The notes beneath the pieces are model-generated. The model saw only the letters and a list, made by a program, of their open reading frames with translations. It ran no database searches and had not been told where the DNA came from. Below are positions 41,400-50,642 of a stretch of 64,000 nt of DNA, piece by piece. A program made the translations under genes and the position numbers. Origin of the DNA: Streptomyces halobius (GTDB lineage Bacteria; Actinomycetota; Actinomycetes; Streptomycetales; Streptomycetaceae); NCBI RefSeq assembly GCF_023277745.1, contig NZ_CP086322.1:5084001-5148000 (forward strand). The letters run 5' to 3'. Positions within the stretch are counted from its first letter, which is position 1. Each line of letters opens with the position of its first letter.

Positions 41400-42890
41400 G
41401 TGTCGTCGTCGGATGCCGCTGCTCACCCGGCCAGGCCCGACCAGATGTTCAACCGGGAGGCCGAGTGGGACGCCCTCGCGCGCTTTGTGTGCGACGAGCG
41501 CCCGGGGGCCACGCTCGGCCTCGTCTCCGGACAGCGCAGACACGGCAAGACCTACCTGCTGGAAGCCATGATCAAGGCCACCGGCGGGTTCTACTTCGAC
41601 GGCCAGGCCGCGGCACAGGCCGAGTCCCTGCGCCGTCTCGCCGACCGTCTTGCCGCATACACCGGTGCGCCGCAGCCGCCCGACTGGCGCCGGTGGGAGG
41701 AAGCCGTCGACGCGCTGCTGGCGCTCGGCGATGAGCGCCCCGCCCCCGCCGTCATCGACAACTTCCCCGACCTCGTCGGCCAGAGCCCCGCGCTCCCCGC
41801 CGTCATTCACAGTGCGTACCGCCGCCTGCACAAGGAACGTCCGCACAACCGGGCGCGCTTGATCCTCAGCGGCGGCAGCCCCTCCATCGTGACGAGACTC
41901 TTCTCGGGCCCCTCCTCGCTGCACGACCTCGCCACCTTGGAACTCGTGGTGCGGCCCTTCGACTTCCGGAAGGCGGCGCGGTTCTGGGGCATCGACGACC
42001 CGCGACTCGCGGTTCAGGTCCATGCTGTGGTGGGCGGAACTCCCGCGTACCGGGGCGACTTCGTATGCGACGACGCGCCCGCCGGCCCGGACGACTTCGA
42101 TGCGTGGCTGTGCAGAACCGCTCTCAATCCGCGGGTGCCCCTCTTCTGGGAGGCGCGCCATCTGCTGGAGGAGGAGGCGGACCACGCCGACCGGGCGCTG
42201 TGCCACTCCGCGCTGGTCGCGATCGCGTCCGGCTGCTCCACCCGTGGTGAGATCACCGAATGCGTCGAGGGCTCGCTGAACGATGTGTCCCATGTGCTGG
42301 CGGTGATGGAGAACCGTCATCTGCTGTACGGCGAGCCCGACGCGTTCCGGCCGGGCCTGACGCACTACCGCATCGCGGAGCCACTGCTGGCCTTCGAGCA
42401 CGCCGTCGCCTGGCCCAACCGTGTGTCGCTGGAGCAGGAGGACGTGGCCGAGGTCTGGCGCCGGGCCCGTTCGGGCTTCGACTCCGCCGTGGTCGCACCG
42501 CACTTCGCCCAACTGTGCCGGAACTGGGTAATGGAGTACGCCGCCTCGGACACCTACGGTGGCGTCCCCGAAGCGGCCGTATGCGGCACGGTCCCCGATC
42601 CCGCGCGGCACGCCCGCCTCGATGCCGATGTGGCGGTACGCGGGATGACCGACGGACGGCCCGGGGTCCTGCTGTCGATCGGGCTCGCCCGCTGGGACGA
42701 GACCATGGACCTCCGCCACCTGGACCGCCTGCGCCATATCCGCACCGTCCTCGCCGCCTCCGGGGAGGACACCGGCCAGACCCTCCCGGCCTGCTACAGC
42801 GCGACCGGTTTCACCCCGGAACTCCGCGCCGCGGCGGGCGAGGGCGAGGTGCTGCTGGTCGGGCTGGAGCGGTTGTACGGCGGGGAGTGA
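41400..42890 (+). CDS. STAND/archaeal-type ATPase with C-terminal DUF234-like domain
   Basis: The 496-residue protein starts at the GTG at 41400. Walker A is GLVSGQRRHGKTYLLEA near residues 40-56. PAVIDNFPDLVG near 118 and LILSGGSPSIVTRLF near 158 fit the archaeal_ATPase family. The C-terminal part (about 350-490) resembles the DUF234 PD-(D/E)XK region: LDADVAVRG then LLSIGLARW. The usual catalytic Lys is replaced, so a nuclease role is doubtful. Such proteins occur in defence-like and signalling settings. Here it stands alone. Confidence 0.75.
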   Translation: MSSSDAAAHPARPDQMFNREAEWDALARFVCDERPGATLGLVSGQRRHGKTYLLEAMIKATGGFYFDGQAAAQAESLRRLADRLAAYTGAPQPPDWRRWEEAVDALLALGDERPAPAVIDNFPDLVGQSPALPAVIHSAYRRLHKERPHNRARLILSGGSPSIVTRLFSGPSSLHDLATLELVVRPFDFRKAARFWGIDDPRLAVQVHAVVGGTPAYRGDFVCDDAPAGPDDFDAWLCRTALNPRVPLFWEARHLLEEEADHADRALCHSALVAIASGCSTRGEITECVEGSLNDVSHVLAVMENRHLLYGEPDAFRPGLTHYRIAEPLLAFEHAVAWPNRVSLEQEDVAEVWRRARSGFDSAVVAPHFAQLCRNWVMEYAASDTYGGVPEAAVCGTVPDPARHARLDADVAVRGMTDGRPGVLLSIGLARWDETMDLRHLDRLRHIRTVLAASGEDTGQTLPACYSATGFTPELRAAAGEGEVLLVGLERLYGGE

Positions 42891-42926
42891 GGGTCCAGGG
42901 GCCGGGGGGCTGATGGTGGGCGGGGC

Positions 42927-43081
42927 TGGCGCCGGTTCGGTGATGCGTGGTGCCACCATGACGCCGCGAGCGCCACCCTGGCGCCCCAATTGTGCCCGCC
43001 CTGACGCCACGTGCGGCCCTGACGCCATGTGGCGCCAGCCAGGCGCCATGAAGGCTTGCGATGGCGCCATAGCTGGTGCCA
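42927..43081. promoter_or_regulatory. Array of seven TGGYGCCA sites before the ribbon-helix-helix gene
   Basis: Copies of an 8-bp palindrome TGGCGCCA or near variants begin at 42927, 42948, 42979, 43030, 43041, 43062 and 43074. The last four are spaced about 11-21 bp, and the final one ends 10 bp from the start codon at 43092. They look like operators for the RHH protein encoded next, which would repress itself and possibly the DUF4097 and exporter genes. Confidence 0.75.
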
Positions 43082-43091
43082 TGATGGGGCC

Positions 43092-43634
43092 ATGGACCTC
43101 ACGCCGTACGTCGACAACCTCCGGGACGAGCTCGCGGTCGCCGCGGACGCGGGCGGGGACGAAGCCCGCGCCCTGGCCGAGCGGCTCACCACACCCCTGG
43201 AATCGGCCGCCCGCCTCACCTTGCTCAACGCCCTGTCCGCCGCCATGGGGGAGGTCACCCGCGAACTGGCGCCCGGCTCGGTCGACGTACGGCTGCGCGG
43301 GCTCGACCCCGAGTTCGTGGTGATGATGCCGCCGGGCCATGAGCCGTTCGAGGAGGCGGAGGCCGAGGAGCGGGAGAGCATGCCCGCGCCGCCACCGGTT
43401 CCCTCGGCGGTGCCCCCGGAGGGTGACGAGGGCGGCACCGCGCGCATCAACTTCCGGCTCCCGGCCCACCTCAAGGCCCGGGTCGAGGACGCCGCCGGAC
43501 AGGAGGGCCTCTCCGTCAACGCCTGGCTGGTACGGGCCGTCGCCACCGCCCTGGAACAGCCCGGCGAGCGGACGCGACCAGCCGCCCGCAGCCGCCGGCG
43601 GGGCCAGCAGGGCTTCACGGGCTGGGTCCGCTAG
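43092..43634 (+). CDS. HicB-like ribbon-helix-helix regulator
   Basis: The protein has 180 residues from the ATG at 43092. The N-terminal half (MDLTPYVDNLRDELAVAADA, LTLLNALSAAMGEVTRELAP) is helical. The C-terminal part (about 115-155) is an Arc/HicB ribbon-helix-helix: RINFRLPAHLKARVEDAAGQ and SVNAWLVRAVATAL. A basic tail follows. It is commonly named HicB-family antitoxin, but no toxin gene is adjacent. With the DUF4097 and DrrAB-like genes behind it and the site array before it, a repressor of this operon is more likely. Confidence 0.88.
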   Translation: MDLTPYVDNLRDELAVAADAGGDEARALAERLTTPLESAARLTLLNALSAAMGEVTRELAPGSVDVRLRGLDPEFVVMMPPGHEPFEEAEAEERESMPAPPPVPSAVPPEGDEGGTARINFRLPAHLKARVEDAAGQEGLSVNAWLVRAVATALEQPGERTRPAARSRRRGQQGFTGWVR

Positions 43635-43752
43635 CCCGCACCGCACTACCGGCCCACCCTCCGGCCCCACGTCCTTACGCACTCCCCGTACTTACTCATT
43701 CGCCCGCCTGACCAGCGGGAACTCACACCACAGTCATGAGGACGGCACAGCC

Positions 43753-44589
43753 ATGCCTGATTTCGACACACCCGAACCGATCTCCGTCACCCTCGAATTC
43801 GACCTGGGCACCGCCCGCGTCACCGCGAGCAAGCGCACCGACACCGTCGTCGAGGTGCTGCCGAGCGATGGCGCCGACGACGTCGACGTACGGGCCGCGC
43901 AGCAGACCAAAGTCACCTGCTCGGGCGGCAAGTTGCTGGTCAAGGGGCCCAAGAAGCGCTCCCTGTTCGGCAAGAGCGGCTCGCTCGACGTGACCATCGA
44001 GCTGCCGGCCGGCTCGGACCTCCTCGGTGTCTCTCCCATGGCGGACCTCGTCTGCGAGGGCCGGCTGGGGGAGTGCCGGCTCAAGACCTCGCTCGGCGAC
44101 ATCCAGGTCGACGAGGCGGCAGCCGTCGATCTGCGGACCGACCACGGCGGTATCGGCGTGAACCGTGTGACGGGAGACGCGGAGATCGCCGGGGCGGGCC
44201 GGATCGACATCGGCGAGATCGCCGGGGCGGCGCTGGTGAAGAACCTCAACGGCGAGTCCGTGATCGGCGAGATCGCCGGTGACCTGAAGGCGAGCTCGTC
44301 CAACGGCCGTATCTCCGTGGACACCGCGCGTGCCTCGGTCGAGGCCAAGTGCGCCAACGGCGCCATCCGCATCGGTGAGGCGGCGCGTGGCCGGATCATG
44401 CTCCAGGCGGCCGTCGGGGATATCGAGGTCGGCATCCCGGAGTCCACCGCCGCCTGGCTCGACGTCCAGACCCGCTTCGGCAAGGTGCGCAATTCCCTCG
44501 GCCCGTCCGAAGGCCCCGGCGACGCCGGCAGCACCGTCGAGGTACGCGCCCGCACCGGCGTCGGCGACATCATCATCGGCCGGCCCTGA
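43753..44589 (+). CDS. DUF4097 beta-helix-like protein
   Basis: The protein has 278 residues from the ATG at 43753. Repeating short beta units (GDIQVDEAAAVDLRTDHGGI, GRIDIGEIAGAALVKNLNGE, GDIEVGIPEST) make the right-handed beta-solenoid typical of DUF4097. There is no signal peptide, so it is cytoplasmic. The family often sits with HicB-like regulators and DrrAB-type exporters in Streptomyces, as here. The role is not known. Confidence 0.88.
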   Translation: MPDFDTPEPISVTLEFDLGTARVTASKRTDTVVEVLPSDGADDVDVRAAQQTKVTCSGGKLLVKGPKKRSLFGKSGSLDVTIELPAGSDLLGVSPMADLVCEGRLGECRLKTSLGDIQVDEAAAVDLRTDHGGIGVNRVTGDAEIAGAGRIDIGEIAGAALVKNLNGESVIGEIAGDLKASSSNGRISVDTARASVEAKCANGAIRIGEAARGRIMLQAAVGDIEVGIPESTAAWLDVQTRFGKVRNSLGPSEGPGDAGSTVEVRARTGVGDIIIGRP

Positions 44590-44597
44590 CCACATGA

Positions 44598-44645
44598 GCC
44601 GGGGGCACCTCCCATGCCCGTTCAGGCTATGGGGGAGGCTCCCGC
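44598..44645. repeat. REP-like GC-rich palindrome
   Basis: GGGGGCACCTCCCATGCCC and GGCTATGGGGGAGGCTCCC form a long imperfect hairpin between DUF4097 and the exporter genes. I recognise the GGGGGCACCTCCC...GGGGGAGG pattern as a dispersed Streptomyces repeat, different from the one in cobK. Confidence 0.65.
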
Positions 44646-44701
44646 CCGCGTGATCCGCCCGCTCCGGCCTGCCACGACAACAGCACAGAGAGGGACCTGT
44701 C

Positions 44702-45738
<1,037 letters not shown>

Positions 45739-45742
<4 letters not shown>

Positions 45743-46584
45743 GCACCATGTCCCACACCGACACCACGTCCCGCGCAGGCACCATGCCCCACGCCGGCGG
45801 TATCTCCGACGCCGCCAGAGACTCGATGACGATGCTGCGGCGCAATCTGAAGCACGCGCTGCGCTATCCGTCCATGACGGTCTCGGTCGTCGCGATGCCG
45901 CTCGTGATGCTGTTGCTCTTCAACTATGTCTTCGGCGGCGCCCTGGGCAGCGGCATCGGCGGTATGCCCACCGGCAGCGACGACTACATCGACTATGTCG
46001 CCCCCGGCATCATCCTGATGGCCGCCACCTCCGGCTCCCTGTCCGTCGCCGTCAGCGTCTGCTCCGACATGACCGAAGGCATCGTCAACCGCTTCCGCAC
46101 CATGTCGATCTCCCGCGCGGCCTTCCTGACCGGACATGTTCTCGGCGGCGTCCTCCAGACCCTGGCCAGCATCGCACTCGTCGTCGGCGTCGCCCTCCTG
46201 ATGGGCTTCCGGCCCCACGCCGCCCCCGTGGAGTGGCTCGCGGCCGTCGGCTTCCTCACCCTGCTCGTACTGGCGCTCACCTGGCTCGCGGCCGCGATGG
46301 GCCTGGTGGCCAAGAACGTCGAGACCGCCAGCAATATGCCCATGCCGCTGACGTTCCTGCCCTTCCTCGGCAGCGCCATCGTCCCGCCGGAGTCGATGCC
46401 CACGGGGCTGCGCTGGTTCGCCGAGTACCAGCCCTTCACACCTGTCATCGAGACCCTGCGCGGTCTGCTCATGGGCACCGGCATCGGCAACAGCGGAATC
46501 GTCGCGCTCGCCTGGTGCCTCGGCCTCACCCTGGCCGGCTACCTGTGGGCCCGTACGGCCTTCGACCGCGGCGCCAAGCGGTAA
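45739..46584 (+). CDS. ABC-2-type exporter permease (DrrB-like)
   Basis: The protein has 281 residues from the ATG at 45739, with six membrane helices. It shows RNLKHALRYPSMTVSVVAMP and EGIVNRFRTMSISRAAFL, the conserved ABC-2 loop, and later YQPFTPVIETLRGLLMG. It pairs with the ATPase upstream to export a hydrophobic compound. The P450 relic directly downstream hints at a former biosynthetic or detoxification gene group. Confidence 0.92.
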
Positions 46585-46721
46585 GCGGCCCGCCGCTCAA
46601 GTCCCCATGCGCACAAGCCACGTGCCCCTGGCGGCGCACCGCGGCTCGCCGCACGTCCCTGCGCACAAGGACGTCACTTCTTACCCGGCACGTCACTTCG
46701 TACCAAGCACCGGAGGACACC

Positions 46722-47030
46722 ATGAACGACGCACCGTCACCGTCACCGTCCACCACCACCGCCGGACCGGCCCCGATCGACGGACTCCCGACGAACCGCA
46801 CCACGGGCCGCCGATCCATGCTCCGCGCGGCACTGGAGGACGTCGAGGTGGACGGCCGGGTGATCAAGGCCGGGGAGACGGTCGTCTGCTCGGTCCAGGC
46901 CGCCAACCGCGACGCCCAGCGGTTTCCCCGACCCCGACACCCTCGATCTGCACCGCAAGGCCATCGGCCACCTGAGCTTCGGCCACGGCGGCGGCCGGAG
47001 CTGGAGCACCTGTGCGGCCGGGCCACATCC
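46722..47030 (+). pseudogene. Cytochrome P450 relic
   Basis: From the ATG at 46722 the frame reads a short Pro/Ser/Thr head. Then RAALEDVEVDGRVIKAGETV and VCSVQAANRDAQRF match the region before the haem site of bacterial P450s. At about 46926 one extra C shifts the frame. The continuation FPDPDTLDLHRKAIGHLSFG is in another frame, after which GHGGGRSWSTC replaces the GHGIHQCLG haem loop, so the Cys ligand context is lost. The first 280 or so residues of a P450 are absent. It is a non-functional remnant. Confidence 0.8.
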
Positions 47031-47039
47031 GACGCCGCG

Positions 47040-47225
47040 AGCCGTTCGTACAGCCGAGAGCCGTTCGTACAGTGGTAGAACGATCGCAGAGCGATCGGAG
47101 AGCCGCGTTCGAGCGATCGCGTCGAGTGGCCGCGTCCGAGCGACTGGAGCCCGCGTCCGAGCGACCGGAGACCGCGCGCGGAGCGCAGAGAACCACAAAG
47201 AACCGCGGAGAACCACGGAGAACCG
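47040..47225. repeat. Low-complexity repeats between the P450 relic and the MmpS-like gene
   Basis: GAGCCGTTCGTACAG occurs twice, CGCGTCCGAGCGACYGGAG twice, and GAACCAC/GAGAACC units several times. The stretch has no good frame and looks like collapsed minisatellite DNA. Confidence 0.7.
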
Positions 47226-47232
47226 AGGCCCC

Positions 47233-47706
47233 ATGGCACCCCAGAAGGCATCATCCCGCCTCGCCCGGGGCGACCTCGTTCTCATCCTGCTCGGCCTCCT
47301 CGTGACAGCCCTGGTGGTCGGCGGAGTGCTGTGGGCGAGGGGCCACACGACATGGATCAAGGAGAAGGCGGGCGGGAGCGCCTGGTACCTCACCTATGAG
47401 GGCGAGTCCGTGAGTGGCGAGCCCCGGGCCACCGCCGTGCGCTACCGGCACAACCCCGACCGGTACGAACCGGAGCACCGTGTCGAGCGGCTCGGCCCCA
47501 CCAAGCTCCCGTGGAGCACGAAGGTCACCGTCAACACGGGCGAGGAGGCCCGCGTGGAGGTGACCCCTGCCAGAGACGGGATCGCGTCCTGCCGCATCCT
47601 GCTCGACGGCGTGCGGGTGGTCGCCGAGGGTAGGTCCCCGGGCCCCGGAACGCCCGCGGTCTGCCATGTGGTCACCAGCAGTACGCCCGAGAAGTGGCCG
47701 CGATGA
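47233..47706 (+). CDS. MmpS-like membrane protein
   Basis: The protein has 157 residues from the ATG at 47233. One N-terminal helix (LVLILLGLLVTALVVGGVLW) is followed by an outside domain with the MmpS pattern LTYEGESVSGE, TAVRYRH and LPWSTKVTVNTGE. It ends with two cysteines (ASCRILLDG and AVCHVVTSS) that may form a disulfide. MmpS proteins assist MmpL lipid exporters in mycobacteria. No MmpL gene is near. Confidence 0.75.
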   Translation: MAPQKASSRLARGDLVLILLGLLVTALVVGGVLWARGHTTWIKEKAGGSAWYLTYEGESVSGEPRATAVRYRHNPDRYEPEHRVERLGPTKLPWSTKVTVNTGEEARVEVTPARDGIASCRILLDGVRVVAEGRSPGPGTPAVCHVVTSSTPEKWPR

Positions 47707-48000
47707 GGCCGTAGCGGACCGATGCCGGTAGGGCTGCCGGTACGACGCGCCCTAGCAGGGGCTGGCCGTCACCGCGGCGGCCCCATGTGGTGAACGTCTG
47801 ACCACGCGCACGCTCATCACCCTGCCACGTCACCTCAACTTGTACCGAGAACTTGACACAAGATCCCGGCTGCGGGCATCTTGTGCTCAGTACTTGATAC
47901 AAGTGCGGGCTGAGCGCGGCTTGCGGCAAGCAGCGCCCGCCGCCCACTGGCCACCACTGGGCACACGCCGCGCAGCCATCACCACTCACGGGGTCCACAC
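47707..48000. other. Promoter region of the membrane protein/YtrA-type operon
   Basis: It contains the CTTG-N3-CAAG palindromes described separately and a TTGACA-like -35 at 47853-47858. There is no gene. Confidence 0.5.
47851..47903. promoter_or_regulatory. Two CTTG-N3-CAAG operators (YtrA-type GntR candidates)
   Basis: ACTTGACACAAG (47851-47862) and ACTTGATACAAG (47892-47903) are nearly identical palindromes 41 bp apart, about four helical turns. An ACTTGTACC half-site is at about 47838. They precede the membrane-protein gene that overlaps the YtrA-type regulator gene, so the regulator probably binds here. Confidence 0.7.
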
Positions 48001-48756
48001 ATGCTCGATATCGTCCCGCCCGAAGCCCGTCTCCGCGCCCGCGCCGACCGCTACGCCCGCTGGTCCGGTCTGGCCGCCGGCGCCGTGGTCGCACAGCAGC
48101 TGGCCACCATGGACGGCACCGGGCTCGGCGTGACCTTCCTGTACGCCCTCGCCGGCTTCGGCCTGTGCGCGGTGGGCGGCGTCCTGCTCGGTGACGCCCT
48201 CACCCCCCGCCCCCGGGAAGCGGTGCGCACCGCCGACCTCGCCCCGCGCCGGGTGCGAGACCATGTGCCGCCCCGTATGACCCGCCTCCTTCTCCTCCAG
48301 ACGGCGTCCCTCGTCGTACTGCTGGTGACCGCGGCCGCCGTGGCCTCTCCCGACGACCTGGGCCGGGCGGGCCGGGCCTTCACCGTCACCTGCGGCGGTG
48401 TGACCGAGGGCCACGGCCCCTGGCCCGGCAGCCACTACGGCATCCCGATCCTCACCTCACTCGCCGCCGGAACCGTCGCCTGCGCCTGGGCCCTGCGCCG
48501 CATCGCCCACCGCCCCGGCGGCGAACAGCAGCGCCGCGACCGCTCGTCGGCGATCACCGCGGCCTGGGGGCTGCTGGTCTCGGCCCAGTTGCTCGGTGTC
48601 ATCGTGACCATCACCGGCGCACTGACGAGCACGGCCTGCGACGGCACGGTGGGCACCGTCGCCACCTGGCTGCTCTACTCCTTGGGCCTGCTCGCCCTGC
48701 CCACCCTGGCCTGGTCCCTGCTCACCGTGGTGTCGCCCCGGGGGGCCCGAGGATGA
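48001..48756 (+). CDS. Integral membrane protein co-expressed with a YtrA-type regulator
   Basis: The protein has 251 residues from the ATG at 48001, with about six membrane segments and a soluble Arg-rich N-terminus (PPEARLRARADRYARWSG). Loops hold two Cys (VTCGGVTEGHGPWPG and STACDGTVG). I do not recognise a transporter motif. Its stop overlaps the regulator start (ATGA). Membrane proteins in this position often serve as targets or sensors for YtrA-type regulators. Confidence 0.75.
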   Translation: MLDIVPPEARLRARADRYARWSGLAAGAVVAQQLATMDGTGLGVTFLYALAGFGLCAVGGVLLGDALTPRPREAVRTADLAPRRVRDHVPPRMTRLLLLQTASLVVLLVTAAAVASPDDLGRAGRAFTVTCGGVTEGHGPWPGSHYGIPILTSLAAGTVACAWALRRIAHRPGGEQQRRDRSSAITAAWGLLVSAQLLGVIVTITGALTSTACDGTVGTVATWLLYSLGLLALPTLAWSLLTVVSPRGARG

Positions 48757-49127
48757 CCGGCCCCGCCGTCCGCGTCGACACCACCAGCCCGGTACCTCCG
48801 TACGAGCAGATCCGCGCCCAGCTCGCCGCCCTGATCACCGCAGGCCGACTGACCGAGGGCGAGCGCCTGCCGACCGTGCGACAGCTCTCCGCCGACCTGG
48901 GCCTGGCACCGGGCACCGTGGCCCGCGCCTACCGCGAACTGGAGACCGCTGAGCTGATCCGCACCCGGCGCGGTGCGGGCACCCGCGTCGCGCCGCTCCC
49001 GCCCCGACCCACGCGCTCCAGTCCAGCCCAACTCGCCACACTGGCCCGCGACTTCACCACGGCCGCCCGCGCTCTGGGCGCCGACACCGAAGCCATCCTG
49101 GCCGCCGTGCGCAAGGCCCTGGACTAG
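48753..49127 (+). CDS. GntR-family regulator, YtrA subfamily
   Basis: The 124-residue protein has a winged helix (about 12-80: PPYEQIRAQLAALITAGRLT, RQLSADLGLAPGTVARAYRE) and a short helical tail, the size of the YtrA group, which lacks a large ligand domain. It overlaps the membrane-protein gene as ATGA. An IS701-family element has inserted immediately after its stop codon (TAG at 49125-49127), leaving the gene intact. Confidence 0.92.
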   Translation: MTGPAVRVDTTSPVPPYEQIRAQLAALITAGRLTEGERLPTVRQLSADLGLAPGTVARAYRELETAELIRTRRGAGTRVAPLPPRPTRSSPAQLATLARDFTTAARALGADTEAILAAVRKALD

Positions 49128-49131
49128 CTAG

Positions 49132-50560
49132 TAGGGCTCCGTTAGGTCGGTGTGGGTCTTGGCGGGCGGCGTCTGCCTGATCGTCTGGGCAGGGGGCGGT
49201 GGCAGGTGGTGCAGGTGCCGGTCCAGCAGTTCAGCAGGGTCTGGAGGGCGTCCAGGACCTGGTAGAGCGTGAGGCCGGTGTGCGGGCTTTTGGGGAGAGC
49301 CGCTGTTCGGTGAGGAAGGCGTGGGCGGCGGTGACCAGGGTGACGTGGTGGTGCCAGCCGTTCCAGGAACGTCCCTCGAAGTGGTCCAGGCCCAGGCCGT
49401 GCTTGAGTTCCCGGTAGTCGTGCTCGATGCGCCAGCGGATCTTAGCCAGGCGGACCAGTTCGGCGAGCGGGGTGTCCTCGGGCAGGTTGGACAGCCAGTA
49501 GTCGGTCGGCGCTGCGGCGCCTTCGGGCCACTCGACCAGCAAGGTGACCTCGGGCAGGACACCGTCCCAAGAGCCGTGCCCGGCGACGGCGGCGGACTGG
49601 GTCAGACGACGGACCCGCACTCCGGCCGGCCGGACCCGCAGGGCCAGGAAGCGTGAACGCATTGGTCCGCGTGAGCCTTCACGCCAGGTAACGTCGGTGA
49701 AAGCCTGCCGTCCATGGCTGGTGGCGAGTGCGGCTACTGGGGGCGGCTTGTCGCGGTAGCGGGGCTGCGGTTTGCGGCCGTTGCCGGACCACGGCGGTGC
49801 GGTGGGCACCGCATCGTGCGGGTGGACGGTCACATCCGAGCGGATGGCGACGACGTACTTGATGCCGCGGCCCTCCAGGCCGTCGCGGAAGTCGGCGTTT
49901 TGGCCGTAGCCGGCGTCGGCCACCACCACCGGCGGCGCCAGGCCCCACCCGGCCAGCTCGTCCAGGATGTTCAGGGCCAGGCGCCACTTCTCCTGGTGCC
50001 CGATGTCCTCGGGGATCCCCGTCTTGTGCCGCCGGTCGGCGTCTGCGGCCCACTCTTCGGGCACGAACAGGCGCCACTGCAGCGGGCACGACGCGGTGTC
50101 GGTGACTGCGTGCATGCTCACCGCGACCTGGCAGTTGGCCTGCTTGCCCAGTGCACCGCAGTACTGGTGGGCGACCGCCACCGACATCCGGCCGTCCTTG
50201 GGGAACGACACGTCATCGACTGCCCAGGCATCCGGGCCGATCAGCGGCACCATCCGCTGCGCGATCCGTCGCCGCACCGGCACCGGATCCCAGGTGGACT
50301 GGTTCACGAACTGCTGCAGGTTCTGCTCGTTGCCGTCCGGCAGCCGCTCAGCCATCGGCTGGATCGACTTGCGCCGCCCGTCCAGCATCAATCCCCGCAG
50401 ATAGCAGTCCCCCTTCGCCCGCTGATCCTTCCGCGGCACCGATGCGAACACATCCGCCACAAACGCTGATAACCCCGCCCGCAAACCCTGAACCTGCCGC
50501 ACGTCCATCCGACCAACATGCTCCCCCCGAACTTGATCGGGAAGACCTAACGGAGCCCTA
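49132..50560 (-). mobile_element. IS701-family insertion sequence, 1429 bp
   Basis: The terminal inverted repeats TAGGGCTCCGTTAGGTC (49132-49148) and its complement (50544-50560) match perfectly over 17 bp. The element is bounded by the direct repeat CTAG (49128-49131 and 50561-50564), the 4-bp target typical of IS701. It contains one transposase gene on the minus strand. The intact ends and target repeats point to recent insertion. Confidence 0.95.
49231..50508 (-). CDS. IS701-family DDE transposase, C-terminus frameshifted
   Basis: The protein has 425 residues from the ATG at 50508. Catalytic acids are visible in AWAVDDVSFPKDG (about D98/D99), PVVVADAGYGQN (D198) and IEHDYRELKHGLGLDHFEGR (Glu near 365). 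Near 49290 the frame departs from the family end. The expected continuation (HTGLTLYQVLDALQTLLNCW, then GTCTTCHRP) is in the -1 frame and runs to a TAA inside the left terminal repeat. The shift point is CCCAAAA in the X-XXY-YYZ setting. It may be a programmed -1 frameshift or a damaging one-base change. Confidence 0.9.
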   Translation of the reverse strand: MDVRQVQGLRAGLSAFVADVFASVPRKDQRAKGDCYLRGLMLDGRRKSIQPMAERLPDGNEQNLQQFVNQSTWDPVPVRRRIAQRMVPLIGPDAWAVDDVSFPKDGRMSVAVAHQYCGALGKQANCQVAVSMHAVTDTASCPLQWRLFVPEEWAADADRRHKTGIPEDIGHQEKWRLALNILDELAGWGLAPPVVVADAGYGQNADFRDGLEGRGIKYVVAIRSDVTVHPHDAVPTAPPWSGNGRKPQPRYRDKPPPVAALATSHGRQAFTDVTWREGSRGPMRSRFLALRVRPAGVRVRRLTQSAAVAGHGSWDGVLPEVTLLVEWPEGAAAPTDYWLSNLPEDTPLAELVRLAKIRWRIEHDYRELKHGLGLDHFEGRSWNGWHHHVTLVTAAHAFLTEQRLSPKARTPASRSTRSWTPSRPC

Positions 50561-50642
50561 CTAGGGCCTGTGTCGGAAGTCCGGCCTGCCCCGCGGCGCG
50601 GCCTCGGGTGCGGGAGACGCCGGTGGCCGGGAGGATGGAGGT

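Noticed and set aside
43092..44589. HicBA-type toxin-antitoxin system
   Set aside because: The RHH protein is HicB-like, but the next gene is DUF4097 with a beta-solenoid pattern. No HicA-sized toxin gene is present.
44598..44645. Rho-independent terminator after DUF4097
   Set aside because: The hairpin is long and imperfect and matches a dispersed REP-like element better than a gene-specific terminator. A termination effect is still possible.
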